A DNA stretch of 64,000 nt from Papiliotrema nemorosa (GCA_032158125.1 JASKOT010000005.1:248001-312000), one strand, 5' to 3'; shown: positions 47,755 through 58,385, counted from the stretch's first letter. Made by a program: numbers and translations. The notes: generated by a model not told the origin, from the sequence alone.

Positions 47755-49029
47755 CTACACCCAGACGAGGGTCGTCACCCCCTTGATCGTCTCGTCCTTC
47801 GCAGCCAGCTTCCACTCATCACCATCCGACCCACTAATCGCCCAGACCTCTACTCCACCTCCATCCTGACCAGCCAAAGCGATAAACTTGCCATCGGGAC
47901 TGACACTCATACCTCTGACGTTGTCGCACTCCGTTCTGACATGCTTGATATCTTTGACATTCGCGCCGTCCTCGCTTAATCGTACGATTGCAATCGCATC
48001 GCCTTTTGGAGGGTAGTCGGGCAGTTTGGGCAAGTCGGGCTGTTTGTCGAAGATCTGTAGCTCGAGTCTGTTCGAGGCGAACAGAGTTCGAGGGTAATTT
48101 GGGTGTAGTACGATCTCCGCCGAGTCCATGTACTTTGAGTGAGAAGAGGGGACAGATGGCGGGATGATCGACGCTTCGAACTCTGGCATGGGGTGCTGGT
48201 CTTTGGTTTCCAGGCTCCATGCAAGTACCTTGTGACCGAGTTCCGTCAAGCAGTATAAATGTTTACCTGCAACGTCAGCGACTGCGTGTCAACGTGAGAC
48301 ACCCAATTCACCGTCCAAGGACAAGCTCAAATGACGAGGTCCGGTCCCCTCTGGAGCTTGCAAGTATCCCTCAATCTTCAATCCGCTCTCACCATCCCGC
48401 TTCACCAACCAGACCCGATCAGAACCCAGATCAGGAACGTACAACAGTCCACCCTCTCCTTCTACTATCTGATGAGGGTGCGGGGTATCTTGCCTCTCGG
48501 TATTTGGAGCCGTCTTGCCCTCGTAAGGGAACGGGAAAGACAGGTTCGGCGATGAAGAGTCCTCTGAGAGACTATGGTCGGAGCTCGAAGTTGGGAAGTA
48601 CAAAGCGGTCCCTCCGAGGTACTACTGATCAGCGTGCGTGAAATGATTCTTAGGCGCCTCACGTTACCGACGACGATCCCAGACCCATCTTTGAGCACGT
48701 GAACTAAACATGTCAGCTCTGCCACCGACGACCCACTCACCATGGGCTGGTCCACCGTTCGTCTGCCTTTGATTTCCCACCTCCACTTTGCCGTCGTCCT
48801 TCAGCACTATAGAGTATGCGGTACCCTTTTCATTCTCCGAAATGCTGTATAGAACTTTGTGTCCCTCTTTCGTCTTGACAACCGGATCAAGTGGAGCTTC
48901 GATCCACGAGGCGTTTTCCGGAGCCGGCGACTCCTCGACGACCTTCAACTTGGCCGTCGACGGATCGAAAGATACATAGGCAAAAGTCGAGCGATATCCG
49001 CCGAGTAAAAGATTGTACGAGCCGGTCAT
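47755..49029 (-). CDS. lactonase-family seven-bladed propeller (6-phosphogluconolactonase/carboxymuconate cyclase type)
   Basis: Exons are 49029-48741, 48703-48663, 48621-48312 and 48266-47755; 383 residues. Repeating blade motifs are seen: TYNLLLGG-like start (GSYNLLLGGY), NGGPAHVHVLKDGS, LLYVPDLGSDRVWL, GTGPRHLSLSLDG, YPRTLFASNRLEL and VRGMSVSPDGKFIALAGQDG. This family includes prokaryotic 6-phosphogluconolactonase and fungal carboxy-cis,cis-muconate cyclase, which act on lactone intermediates. No signal peptide is seen, so it is likely cytosolic. Intron 1 is 37 nt. Exon 2 has just 41 nt. Substrate cannot be told from sequence alone. Confidence 0.82.
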
Positions 49030-49429
49030 CGTGAGTCTGGAAAGAATGGAGGTATGGGATGTACGAGTACAGAGATGGATTCCAGCAAGTCACCCCGGCG
49101 CTTCCACCGTCATGTTACGTAATCGATCCTATCCCGGTACTCGGCCGAGTGAGATTATACGCACTTTTGCCTTCTCCTTGCCGTCTTTGCTCTGGAGACA
49201 TGTGTCGCTCGTAGCTACCCACCTCGTACTTCAAACATGACTACATGAGCAGAAATTTACAATACCTGACTCTCCTCCGAGCTTGCCTCGTGGACAGCCA
49301 GGATCGCTATGAGGCGTCAACCAGAAAACTTTCGGCGGTTGCCGCCTGGAATTCCCATTGACGGTGTTGTGTCGGGAGTGGTTATCCATTTGGAACCTGT
49401 TTTCGCTCGGCCATCTGTCGTCTATCGCT
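49030..49429. other. intergenic, divergent promoter
   Basis: Between the propeller gene (minus) and the shorter copy of the GVWAFWNGT family (plus). It includes the decayed signal-peptide region of that copy (from about 49388). Confidence 0.5.
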
Positions 49430-49723
49430 ATGACTTCTTCAAAGCCCACTGAAGACCAGATGACACTAGCGCGCGCGGCCGGCCGGGTCTTTGCAAATCG
49501 GGCAGAGATGTATGCCTTTGCAAGGGAGCTCGAGGGGTTCGATCTCGACGAGTATGACGGTGTCTGGGCATTCTGGAACGGTACCAGCGTTGGGGCAGTG
49601 GGAACTACCGAATACTCGGAAGCTTTATCGCAAGCAGTCCTGGTGGAAGACAATTGCGCGATCAGGGCGGACGAGATCATGGCATCGAAACATGACACGG
49701 ACTCGAACGCCAAATCGAAATGA
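49430..49723 (+). CDS. GVWAFWNGT-family small protein, copy lacking signal peptide and Cys-rich tail
   Basis: An uninterrupted frame of 97 residues from ATG 49430. It is clearly related to the intact gene at 51187-51672: both share FA.ELEGFDLD, GVWAFWNGT, VGAV and a following ED.C..RAD stretch. In the intact copy this Met is residue 15, inside the signal peptide. Here the codon aligned with its true start is ATT (49388), so the secretion signal appears lost. The frame also stops (TGA 49721) before the cysteine-rich tail. It may be a cytosolic remnant, a pseudogene, or start at a non-AUG codon. Function unknown. Confidence 0.5.
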   Translation: MTSSKPTEDQMTLARAAGRVFANRAEMYAFARELEGFDLDEYDGVWAFWNGTSVGAVGTTEYSEALSQAVLVEDNCAIRADEIMASKHDTDSNAKSK

Positions 49724-50773
49724 AACATCCGTGGATTTCATCTTTGCTCGGACGCGCAGCAGAGCTGGCTTTTTCACAGGTGCGTCGAAGATGCCCATGT
49801 AAGATAGGCCGAATCCTCGTCCTGCCGCTAAGCGCATAGTCCATCACATGAATATCCACAAACTCGTTTCCGCCTCGGCAGACCTCAATAATTCAACGAC
49901 CGAGTCATCTACGTGATTGAGCTGGAGAGCAGCTCACTCGATGTTGACGCAATGTGCGCAACAAGGGAGATGCAACCAAAACATCACTGCAATAAGGAGG
50001 ATCTTGTATTGTTGTATAATGAGCAAATGGATACGGTTCGAATCTCTCACAGTCCTCATTTATGGTTCATATTGCACTTGGAGCAAAAGATACGCTGTGC
50101 ACGACCCGCTGAGACCTTCTTACTGGCAGATGAGATCGACTCGCCCTCTTGTAGATCTCAGAATGTGTAAATCCCGAGGCTCCTACAGCGGAGTCTCTGC
50201 TTTAAGAATTCAAGAAGGTTTGAACACTTTCACACCGCCTGTACGTCGAGGAATCAGCGCCAGAGCGGGGGCTTTTCGATCTTCATGTTGACGAGCAACG
50301 GGGAATGACGAGAGATCGCCTTCCAGCACGCTCCTGAGTAAGTGAAGACTGAGTGAAGTCTACGAAACTCAAAATCAATCGATTTGGCATCTGCCCACTC
50401 ATTGTCATGACTTACATGTACAGTACACTACACAACACTACACACACCCTCAAATGGTCCGGATAAACGGAGATTGACGAGCACGTTGCTAATCTGTCTT
50501 GTACTCTGACTAAGATTTGAAACATGCCCAGGGTCATTTTGGCGAACTGAGCACATGTAAGATCTCACGTGTGACTGCTTGTGTGTCGCCCTAAGTCTAT
50601 ATATAGGCGAACTGAGCGGAAGAGGGCTTTTCGGGGGCTGTCAATGCGGACCAATGTAAACTTAGAGGCGGACTGGGTACAAGCTCTCACGTTCTCCGCT
50701 CTGCGCGTCATGCTGTGAGATCTTTGGACCCGCAGACCACACAAACCTCGATGGCAGGGCAGGTCCAGTGCGT

Positions 50774-50797
50774 GTTCACACACTAGTTCACACACTA
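50774..50797. repeat. tandem 12-base direct repeat
   Basis: GTTCACACACTA occurs twice in direct succession (50774-50785 and 50786-50797), about 390 bases upstream of the intact GVWAFWNGT-family gene. It could be a duplicated regulatory site or simple slippage. Confidence 0.85.
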
Positions 50798-51140
50798 GCA
50801 GCCACATCTTGCTGCTCCTTGGGCAGAATACGTCAATCCCCTGATATAGCTTCAAGCTCATATTCGTTCCTCTTTAAGGAGGCGGATCTCAGCGGCCAGG
50901 ATCTCTGATGCTTTCTCGTGCCTCTCGTGAGACTGTTGCGGGGCGGCAACGTCGGCGTCGCGCTCAGGTCCAGCCATTCACGCTGCTCAGAGGCTGGACG
51001 CCCCTTTCTGGCGCCACAGGCGGTCCATACAAGCCCAAGCCATGGGATAGAAAGTGCTGCACAACATTCACATGGTTCGAGCGTCATAGGATCAACAGCA
51101 CACAAGTAGTGAGCGCACATTTCTGACAGCACTGTCCAGG

Positions 51141-51148
51141 TATATAAT
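51141..51148 (+). promoter_or_regulatory. TATA box of the secreted small-protein gene
   Basis: TATATAAT lies 46 bases before ATG 51187. TATA boxes are a mark of inducible, variably expressed genes in yeasts, so the downstream secreted protein is probably regulated. The very short leader this implies is unusual. Confidence 0.45.
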
Positions 51149-51186
51149 ACAGACGGGTGCGGTTTGCTCGACACAGCACCCAAGAA

Positions 51187-51672
51187 ATGTTCTCTGTCTT
51201 GCTTCTTCTCTCTATTCTCGCCCTTACCATGGCCATACAACCATCGCAGGAGCAAATCTCTGCTGCTGCTACAGCGGGCAACGTGTTCCACAATCGTTCA
51301 GAGCTTATTTCTTTCGCCACTGAGCTCGAGGGGTTCGACTTGGACATCTACGAAGGGGTGTGGGCCTTCTGGAATGGCACGGTGGTGGGAGCCGTTGCCA
51401 CCGAGCAGTATTCGATCGCAATGTCTCAGGCATTGGCTGAAGACAAATGCTCGCAAAGAGCCGATGCAATCGCACAAACCATGGACGGTGATCAGACCGG
51501 TGATGTTACCGCGGCTACGTCAAACATCACCGCTCCAGAGACGAACATGGCGGAGATAGAGGCTCGTGATCGACCTTGCGGTCGGCCCTATTGCGGATCT
51601 GGATCCCATGCTTACTGCTTCCTTTTCCATGGCTGCGGAGCTTGTTCTTCTCGCGACCACCGGTGCTTCTGA
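51187..51672 (+). CDS. secreted small protein with GVWAFWNGT domain and Cys-rich tail
   Basis: A single exon of 161 residues. The signal peptide is plain (MFSVLLLLSILALTMA). The conserved domain follows (AGNVFHNRSELISFA, ELEGFDLD, GVWAFWNGTVVGAV, EDKCSQRADAI). After a Thr/Ala-rich linker comes a tail with six cysteines: CGRPYC, AYC, HGCGAC and HRCF at the end. Six closely spaced cysteines in a secreted protein suggest a disulfide-stabilised knot. I do not recognise the family. A shorter relative without signal or tail lies 1.5 kb upstream on the same strand. ATG choice is supported by the TATA box just upstream and by the signal peptide. Confidence 0.7.
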   Translation: MFSVLLLLSILALTMAIQPSQEQISAAATAGNVFHNRSELISFATELEGFDLDIYEGVWAFWNGTVVGAVATEQYSIAMSQALAEDKCSQRADAIAQTMDGDQTGDVTAATSNITAPETNMAEIEARDRPCGRPYCGSGSHAYCFLFHGCGACSSRDHRCF

Positions 51673-52224
51673 AACCCCCAGGTGAGAAGTTTTGGTACGG
51701 TGATAAAAAAGCATCTGACTCTAGGTGAAGATATTTTGCACGTGCAGTCTAGGTTCGTATCGTGTCTAAAGACACCAAAATAAAGGCGATCTGAATGCGG
51801 AAGGAATGACACCAAGAGATGAAAGTAGACAAATTTATACCAGAAATGCACTTGAAATCAGATTGGCCATCTTTTAATCTAATGCTTCCACAGATCCGAT
51901 CAGATACCGGTGTTCGAGCTTTTGAGCTGTAGAGAGCATACCCCGGTGTGGCAGTGTGATTGGACCACCTTGCTCCAGCGGGATACTTTGCCCCTCAGGC
52001 TTGCCCTCGGAACTTTTGGCGGGTGTTCTTTGAACACGGTCCTCACTCAAGCCTTTGCGCCAACTTGATCGGCGCCACTCTTGATGGTTTGTTTCATTTC
52101 AAAAATGCCACGTCCTTGCTGTTCATTGTTGTCTCTGACATACCTCTTTCGCGCGGGATACAGTCATTGGTTGTACACGAGAGCCGGATGCCAGGTCGGG
52201 GAAAGATAGAGCATCACTAGTGGT
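51673..52224. other. intergenic
   Basis: Between the secreted small protein and the EDEM gene. AT-rich patches near 51720-51880 may include the 3' end of the former. No gene supported. Confidence 0.5.
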
Positions 52225-55200
52225 ATGCTCATTCGACTCGCATCATGGATTGCAATATACTGCTTATCGCTCAATCTCGTTTGCGCGCGACATCACTCGG
52301 CCGGCCGCACGATTGAGTTTCGACAGCAAGTTGCCGATGTATGAATCTTCTATTGGGACCTGCACTGCTAACGTACAGCTCTTCAAGCATGGATTCGACG
52401 GATATATGAAGTATGCGTGGCCTGCCGTAAGTCGTCTTACCTTCCCGTTGAGCAAGATTGACCGCCAGGATGAGCTGGGACCCTTGTCATGTGGACCATT
52501 GTATCGTGATCCCAATCCCCACAATGTCGGACTAAACGATGTTCACGCCAATATATCGCTCACTTTGATCGACAATTTGACGACTCTGCCCCTCATCTAC
52601 CCTTCTGCGTTCCCCGACGCTCTCGAAAAGGTCGTGACCACTGTATCATTCGACCAGGATGTCAAGGTGCAGGTCTTCGAGTTGACGATCCGAGCTCTCG
52701 GATCCTTGTTGTCGACTTATCAATATCTCGAAAAACTACCCGATGATCCCAGACTTCAGGCCAGCACGCTGGGTATCAAGGGGGAGGTGGACGTGAAGAG
52801 ACACATGGGGCGATTGCTGGAGATGGCACTGGACTTGGGGAATCGATTTTTACCCGCATTTGACACGCCGACAGGGATACCATATGCGAGGATCAATCTT
52901 AGGCACGGTCTCCTGCCTGGGGAGTCCACAGATACCTGTGCGTAGCCACTCACGATCACAGGACCTTGCTGATGAAAGGCGCTGCCGGTGCAGGAAGTCT
53001 TGTGTTGGAGTTCGCGGTGTTGTCCCGCCTGACAGGGGATGACCGTTTCGAGGTATGACTTTCCGATCCATCGAGGCAAAGAATGTTCTGATCACACGTA
53101 GAAACTAGCGCAAAAGGCCTATCTTGCCATTTGGAATCGGCGATCGGCGCATGATCTGGTAGGAAATACCATAGGAGTGCTACATGGACAATGGCTTGTA
53201 CCAGGCATGAGTGGAGTGGGAGCAGGAATAGACAGCTTCTTCGAATATGGCATCAAATCGGCCATCCTGCTTAGTGAGTCCTGAGAATAACCTTGCGCTT
53301 ACAAGCTAGATGACGACGCATATCTAGACATATTTTACGACAGTTACGCTGCTATTCAGACGCATATTCGCACGAGTGACGGATTTATCGTACGTTTTGC
53401 TACTGTGCAGGGTCCTTCGTATGTCCGCTCATTGTCAGTATCGCTCGGCGCAGTTGAGAAGCCTTTCTATCGCTCAGCCGAGCACCATTGACTCATTGGG
53501 CGCTTTTTTACCCGGGATGCAAATCCTCGCTGGCGATATCGAGTCAGCAATTAAGCATCATCTGGTGTACTGGAATCTGTGGCGCAAGTACAGTGCTATA
53601 CCGGAAAGCTGGAGCTGGGACGAGAGAAAGCTAGTGTGGACAGGCTGGCCAGGTAGACCAGAATTCGTCGAAGCGACGTACTACCTGTACCAGGTGAGTG
53701 TTACTGAAGCTTTGAGCTAAGTCGCAGGCTACCAAGGATGAATTTTACCTGAGAGTGGGAGAAAGGGTCTTGCAGGACATGACCAGACGAGTCAAGACGT
53801 CCTGCGGTTTTGCCACGATGAAAGACGTTGAAACTGGCGATGTGAGTCAAGAGCATCCGTCTCAATCATGACTAATCCTTGCAGCTCGAGGATCGAATGG
53901 AGAGCTTTGTCCTGTCAGAAACACTCAAAGTATGGAGAAGGAATTTTCCTTGCATGCTCGCGGCTGACGGAATAGTATCTATATCTCCTCTTCGATGATG
54001 GTAAAGTCGGCCACCTCGACAACAAGGTGTTCACCACGGAGGGGCACCCCTTATCACTCCCTGCCTCTTTGCAACGGTCGCCTACTAAAGCCAGACGCTT
54101 GTTGCATCGAGGCGAGCATCTACAGTGTGCTCCATATCGACCCACCCGACTGAACGGCATGATTGTGGGTATCGACCAACGGCCTGACTACGAGTATGCG
54201 CAAAGCTTGGTGTTCGGAGCGGACGACACTGCCTTTGAGGAGGAGTATGACAGTCAGCGTCGGCCTGAGGGTGGGTATTGTGCAACGCCCGCCGTACCTA
54301 CATTCGTAAGGCCGCACCTCTTTCATCCCGGCCAAAGGTTGACTAGCAGAGCGTTGGTGTTCTTCTTTCACCCCTTGATTCGGAGCCAGAGGCGGCGCCC
54401 GCAACTGACAATGTCCCGATCTCCACTAAAGTCCGCCACGATACCGACACGGGTCATTATACCATTTCAAATGTGTCCGGGGTGCATTTGAACGTACGGT
54501 GGAAGCTTGACAACAGAGGCTATGAAGTGGCAGGGAGTGAGTCGACGGTCAACTACCATCTGCATAAGGAAGCTCATTCACAGTCGGTCCGTACAGGGTG
54601 CGTTCAGGTCAACAAGTCGTTGTCACCGACCCAAAGATGGACGGGTACATCCCCGTGGCTGACCCCGATGGTGCCACCGAGACTCATCTGCCCGCTGAGG
54701 TCGTTTTGCGATTTTCAACTTCGCTGCCCGTCCTTGGCAAATCAGTCTTCCTGCATGCTATCGGTGCGACTGCCACATTCGGTCGTGATTACGGTGCGAG
54801 TGATGCCACCAATTGGGGCATTGGTGGGGAAGCTGTGAAGGTCACTCTGCCTTCCATCCACGAGCGGAATGGATGTCAAGCTTTTACGGCGTCTGTGGAA
54901 CAGGGAACAGTTCTTCTTCTCGATAGGGGTTCTTGCACTTTCGGGGAAAAGCTTATACACGCCGAAGCGACAGGAGCGGCCGGTGTTCTCATCATCGACG
55001 TACCTCTTGATGCTATGGGCGATCCAGTTCAATCTGTGACGTCGGAATTTGTCCTTGTTCGACCGAACGCAGATGACTTACCGTCAGCGACTCTGAAATC
55101 GTTAGAGACGATCGGGATGATCTTCACTTCCGCAGAAGTCGGAAGCGCTGTGAAGAAGACTATAGAAGACGAATGGCGGACGGTCTATGTGGAGATCATG

Positions 55201-55323
55201 CCTCTCGAAGGATCTTTGCGTTCCGGGGAGAAGTCGAAGCGTGCGCCTGGGAGTAGAGGCCAGGAAGGCAGATTGGCACTCGGACAATGGGAGATCACGA
55301 ATTTGAGAGTCACTCACGGGTAA
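52225..55323 (+). CDS. MNL1: EDEM/Mnl1-type GH47 alpha-mannosidase-like protein with PA domain
   Basis: Twelve exons: 52225-52338, 52379-52426, 52469-52937, 52979-53052, 53102-53273, 53310-53389, 53439-53693, 53728-53841, 53885-53929, 53976-54305, 54350-54536 and 54584-55323; 875 residues. A signal peptide (MLIRLASWIAIYCLSLNLVC) leads into the GH47 barrel: LFKHGFDGYMKYAWPADELG, VGLNDVHANISLTLID, VKVQVFELTIRALGSLLS, GAGSLVLEFAVLSRLTGD, SLGAFLPGMQILAGD and LEDRMESFVLSETLKYLYLL. A protease-associated domain follows at about residues 680-800 (VLLLDRGSCTFGEKLIHAEA, AAGVLIIDVP). Proteins of this plan trim mannose on misfolded glycoproteins to mark them for ER-associated degradation. Introns are 34-49 nt. 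No HDEL-type tail is seen. Confidence 0.92.
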
Positions 55324-55826
55324 GCGGATCATGCGGTGATCGGCATACGCGTTGAGGGGAGGTCCAATGTAGCAAATAGATGCAACACTGATGATTCAAT
55401 CTGCTCTCACACACTGACTAAAGGATGTTTATCTGGCTTCTCACAGTTCACAGTGAAAACCGCGGGAGCCAAGGACCACCACGCATAAACCCGAAAGGCA
55501 TCGCCTCCAGGCTGGACGGCTGATCAGCCTTGTAGTGCCATACGCGCAACGAACGTGAGATCGATTACAGTTGTGGATAATGTCCCTTGTCGATCGAAAC
55601 TACGGCAATCCATTGTTCTGGCCTCGCTAAACCTTTGATCGCGATCAGTGACATGAAAGATCCTTTGTCGCTTTATTGCCCATGTGCGAGACGATCCGTG
55701 TCCCTGACGCAGATGCGAGAATAGAGAGAGAGGGTATTGAAATTGCCCTAATTAAAGGGCCATAATGACCGACCGTGTCATATTGTTCCCCACATCTTGT
55801 GCAGACTTTACAGGATTTGAGTACTT
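55324..55826. other. intergenic
   Basis: About 500 bases between the EDEM gene and the lectin gene. It is AT-richer near 55730-55800, probably the promoter of the lectin gene. No element stands out. Confidence 0.5.
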
Positions 55827-56671
55827 ATGCTAGCTTTACTGACTACCCTTTTCTCTGCTTCCACGGCATTGGTTTCTGCTCTGGACGCGAGGAATGCACC
55901 CTCGAACGTGCCCTCGGGTCCCGTTTTCATACACGGTGAGCGATCCTAAATCTTCCCTGCAATTTCCCTGACATTATGCAGCTATGCAGCGGGATCATCT
56001 GTGTCTCGGTTTGAAGAGCCCCGAAGCCAAACCTGGCACCTTGGTCGGCGTGTAAGCACCGATTATGCCGCCCAAGGTTGCTGACTGATCTCTCAGGGTA
56101 TACTGCGATCTAATCAATAACCCGGCTAATGGGAACATTCTTACCTGGCAATTTACCCAACCTTCTGCTGACAATGGGGGTGCGATCAAGTTGAAAGATA
56201 CCGAACTTTGCCTTGATGCGGGCGATCAGTCAAACGGGATTCCCATCTCTGTGCAGCAGTGTGTCGAGAACAACGCGGCGCAGACTATAGCCTACAATAG
56301 CAAGACTCAACTGACAGTCGGGGTGAACCGTACGCTCTCTTCCTTGAGTATGGCTGTACAGCTGATAATTGTCAGAGACCTGCTTTGACGTTGAGAAGGA
56401 CGCAGCAGTTGGGCTCGATTACTGGTACCCTACCATTAAGAATCTGCAAATCTGGGAATGTGTCACGGGCAATGCCGAACAGGTGAGGACGGGGTCCTTC
56501 ACGCGCATGGTATCGGACTGACATCTTCAGGTATTCACCATCAAAGAGGCCACCTCCACCTGGACGAACCCCTCGCCATCGCAAGCTAGCGCTTCTGCCA
56601 ACAACGTTGCTTCGCAGCCTAGCGGCTCGCCTGCAGCTAAGCGACGCCGAGGCCAGTCCACCCATCTATGA
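55827..56671 (+). CDS. secreted ricin-B-like (beta-trefoil) lectin
   Basis: Five exons: 55827-55935, 55982-56051, 56097-56329, 56376-56482 and 56531-56671; 219 residues. A signal peptide (MLALLTTLFSASTALVSALD) is followed by one beta-trefoil-like domain. Its marks are RDHLCLGLKS, NGNILTWQFTQ (a QxF/QxW repeat), ELCLDAGDQSNGIPISVQQC and NLQIWECVTGNAEQVFTI. Such domains bind sugars. The C-terminus is Ser/Ala-rich and ends with a basic run (AAKRRRGQSTHL), with no GPI signal. The third intron was placed at GTACGC so that VNQTCFDVE follows in frame. Probable role: an extracellular or wall sugar-binding protein. Confidence 0.72.
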
Positions 56672-56851
56672 TTCACACGTACCCTTTGTATCTTGTATCC
56701 ACATGTTAAGTGTATTGTTTGCGATCACCACGGCTATCCTTTGTGCCAGAAGTTTCAGCCAAACAACGCATACCCTTTGACCCTTAGCTTGATGATCGGT
56801 AGACATCGCACAAGATCCCACTTCCACGGTCGCGCAAGGAAAGAGCCAGAC

Positions 56852-57126
56852 ATGGACAGCAATACAGCCCTGAGACATCATGTAGAATTCATTCGACGTG
56901 TAATTTTCGAGCACGATGATTGCGTCGCCACATGGGAGGTGGCTCTCATCTTCAGTCAGTATCCACCTCGACAAGTCGGCTCAGAGTAACTCATGTCATA
57001 GCTTTACTCGCCAGTGGAACAGTTACTCTCGTCGTCTTCATTGTACTGTTCGTAAAGATGCAGCCCAAGCTTCAGGAGGCGCGAAGGAAGCACAAGGAGT
57101 ATCGTGAACTGAATGGGAAGCACTAG
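56852..57126 (+). CDS. small single-span membrane protein, member 1 of a run of three
   Basis: Exons are 56852-56954 and 57002-57126; 75 residues. The intron is 47 nt with a GTCAGT donor. After a hydrophilic start (MDSNTALRHHVEFIRRVIFE) comes a span TLLASGTVTLVVFIVLFV, then a charged helix QPKLQEARRKHKEYREL. It has the plan of a tail-anchored or inner-membrane accessory protein. No family recognised. Two further small genes of the same two-exon plan follow on the same strand. Exon 1 is 103 nt with phase 1, exactly as in the next gene. Confidence 0.5.
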
Positions 57127-57390
57127 TCGAGACCCGAGTAAAGCGCCATCATCCCATGCATGACTTCTTTGCCGACTAGGCTCTGTTCGCTTAGATCAGT
57201 ATTGTCGCCTGCTCAGCGCCCGTTTCGTAGTGGTGACGAAGTCGATCGGCGTCATTCCTCCTTTGTCCCCGCTGACCCTTGCAGCTCCTCGGAACGGTGA
57301 GAGAGCGGTCGTTTCACCCACGGTTTCACGCACGATACACGATGTAGGAACTCGTCTGGCCCCTCAGGACCAAGACCAACATAAGACCAA

Positions 57391-57739
57391 ATGGACATGA
57401 ACACAGACGATGCGGTGGCTACCGTGAAAGCGGGCATCAACAAGCAGATCTGCGGGGATGGATGGGGTCAGAAGCTAGACTACGCAGCTTTGGGTGAGCC
57501 TTTGAGAATATGACAATGGCCATCCACTAAGGCAAATTTTAGGGGCGATAGGAGTCTGGGCTGTCGCGATACCGCTGGGTTTTGCCTATCTGTGGTGTAA
57601 GAGTCAGTATCACGTCGAGATTGATCATTCGGCCACTCTTCATTTCAAGTTGGTATCCGAACGGAAAATCAAGGACAAGCCACTTGTCAGTGACGACAGC
57701 AAGCTGGAGGAGAGGCAGGGGTGGGGCCAGTCAAGCTAG
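57391..57739 (+). CDS. small single-span membrane protein, member 2
   Basis: Exons are 57391-57493 and 57543-57739; 99 residues. The intron is 49 nt, phase 1, with GTGAGC and TTTTAG. The start MDMNTDDAVATVKAGINKQI is followed by a span AIGVWAVAIPLGFAYLW and a hydrophilic tail (KLVSERKIKDKPLVSDDSKL). Exon 1 has the same length and phase as in member 1, and both proteins open MD.NT. Beyond that, sequence similarity is weak. No family recognised. Confidence 0.5.
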
Positions 57740-58134
57740 GAAGCAGTCCATTATACATATTTCCTCGTCATAGTACGTTTCCAGCATTTTGTTGCTTGAT
57801 ACCAGGACGTGGTTGTAATGAAGGAGTGACAATGGTCGCGTCCTACCTCAGTCCATTCCCATTACCCGCCAGCTCGCATGACTTGTGCAGATTGCAGGCT
57901 CTATCTATCCGCAAAACGTTTGGCCCGGAGCCCTGCAGCTCCAAGTCGACCACCAAGTCATCTCTAGCTATCGCCGCCCTTCCTTTATGTCCTCCTCCCC
58001 CCGCTGATCGAGCCCTCAGGGGCTCGATTGCTTGCAAGACTCTGCAAGTCAATTTGAGCCTTGACTCGAGCAATTGAAAGTACCACCTGCCCCGAGTGAT
58101 TGAGTGAGACGCCGCGGCATTCAGTGTATGCGCA
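57740..58134. other. intergenic with a perfect hairpin
   Basis: About 395 bases between members 2 and 3. It contains a 9-base-pair inverted repeat at 58007-58028 and a CT-rich stretch before it. No gene supported. Confidence 0.5.
58007..58028. repeat. perfect 9-bp inverted repeat with 4-base loop
   Basis: ATCGAGCCC, loop TCAG, then GGGCTCGAT. The stem is perfect and GC-rich. It lies about 270 bases after member 2 and 107 bases before member 3, so it could act in RNA 3' or 5' ends or be a protein-binding palindrome. Confidence 0.8.
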
Positions 58135-58385
58135 ATGGATACGGGGTATAATGTCAAGGATGTCCCGACCCAGAATCAAGAGGGCGTTCTTCGTGAGTTA
58201 TACCATATGAAGACCGAAAGGAGATCATTAGCTGAACCGAGACAGTCGCTATGCTAATCCTCCTGGGACTGTCCGCGGCCAATAGGACTGGTATATCTAT
58301 GGGGGCGGTCACGGAATCAGAGGGAAGATCTCATAGATCGGGTCAGAGGGGATTCGTGAGGTCGCGGCAGTGCGTTGGGGAATAA
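58135..58385 (+). pseudogene. small single-span membrane protein, member 3, possibly frameshifted
   Basis: Exons are 58135-58192 and 58246-58385 (intron 53 nt, phase 1); 65 residues as read. The start MDTGYNVKDVPTQNQEGVL is followed by a span AMLILLGLSAAN. The frame then gives a low-quality tail. Shifting by one base near 58288 gives GLVYLWGRSRNQREDLIDRV, which resembles the post-span tail of member 2 (FAYLWCKSQYHVEID) and ends at TGA 58359. So either a one-base indel has damaged the gene, or the real intron is longer (to 58289), removing the span. Function unknown. Confidence 0.4.

Larger units (their letters stand above)
49724..51186. other. 1.46-kb intergenic between the two family copies
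   Basis: No gene is supported. Notable items are a tandem 12-base repeat at 50774-50797 and a TATA box at 51141, upstream of the next gene. A tRNA-like GGTTCGAATC near 50035 has no matching D arm. Confidence 0.5.

Noticed and set aside
50030..50046. tRNA B-box-like GGTTCGAATC
   Set aside because: No A box or foldable cloverleaf at the right distance upstream.
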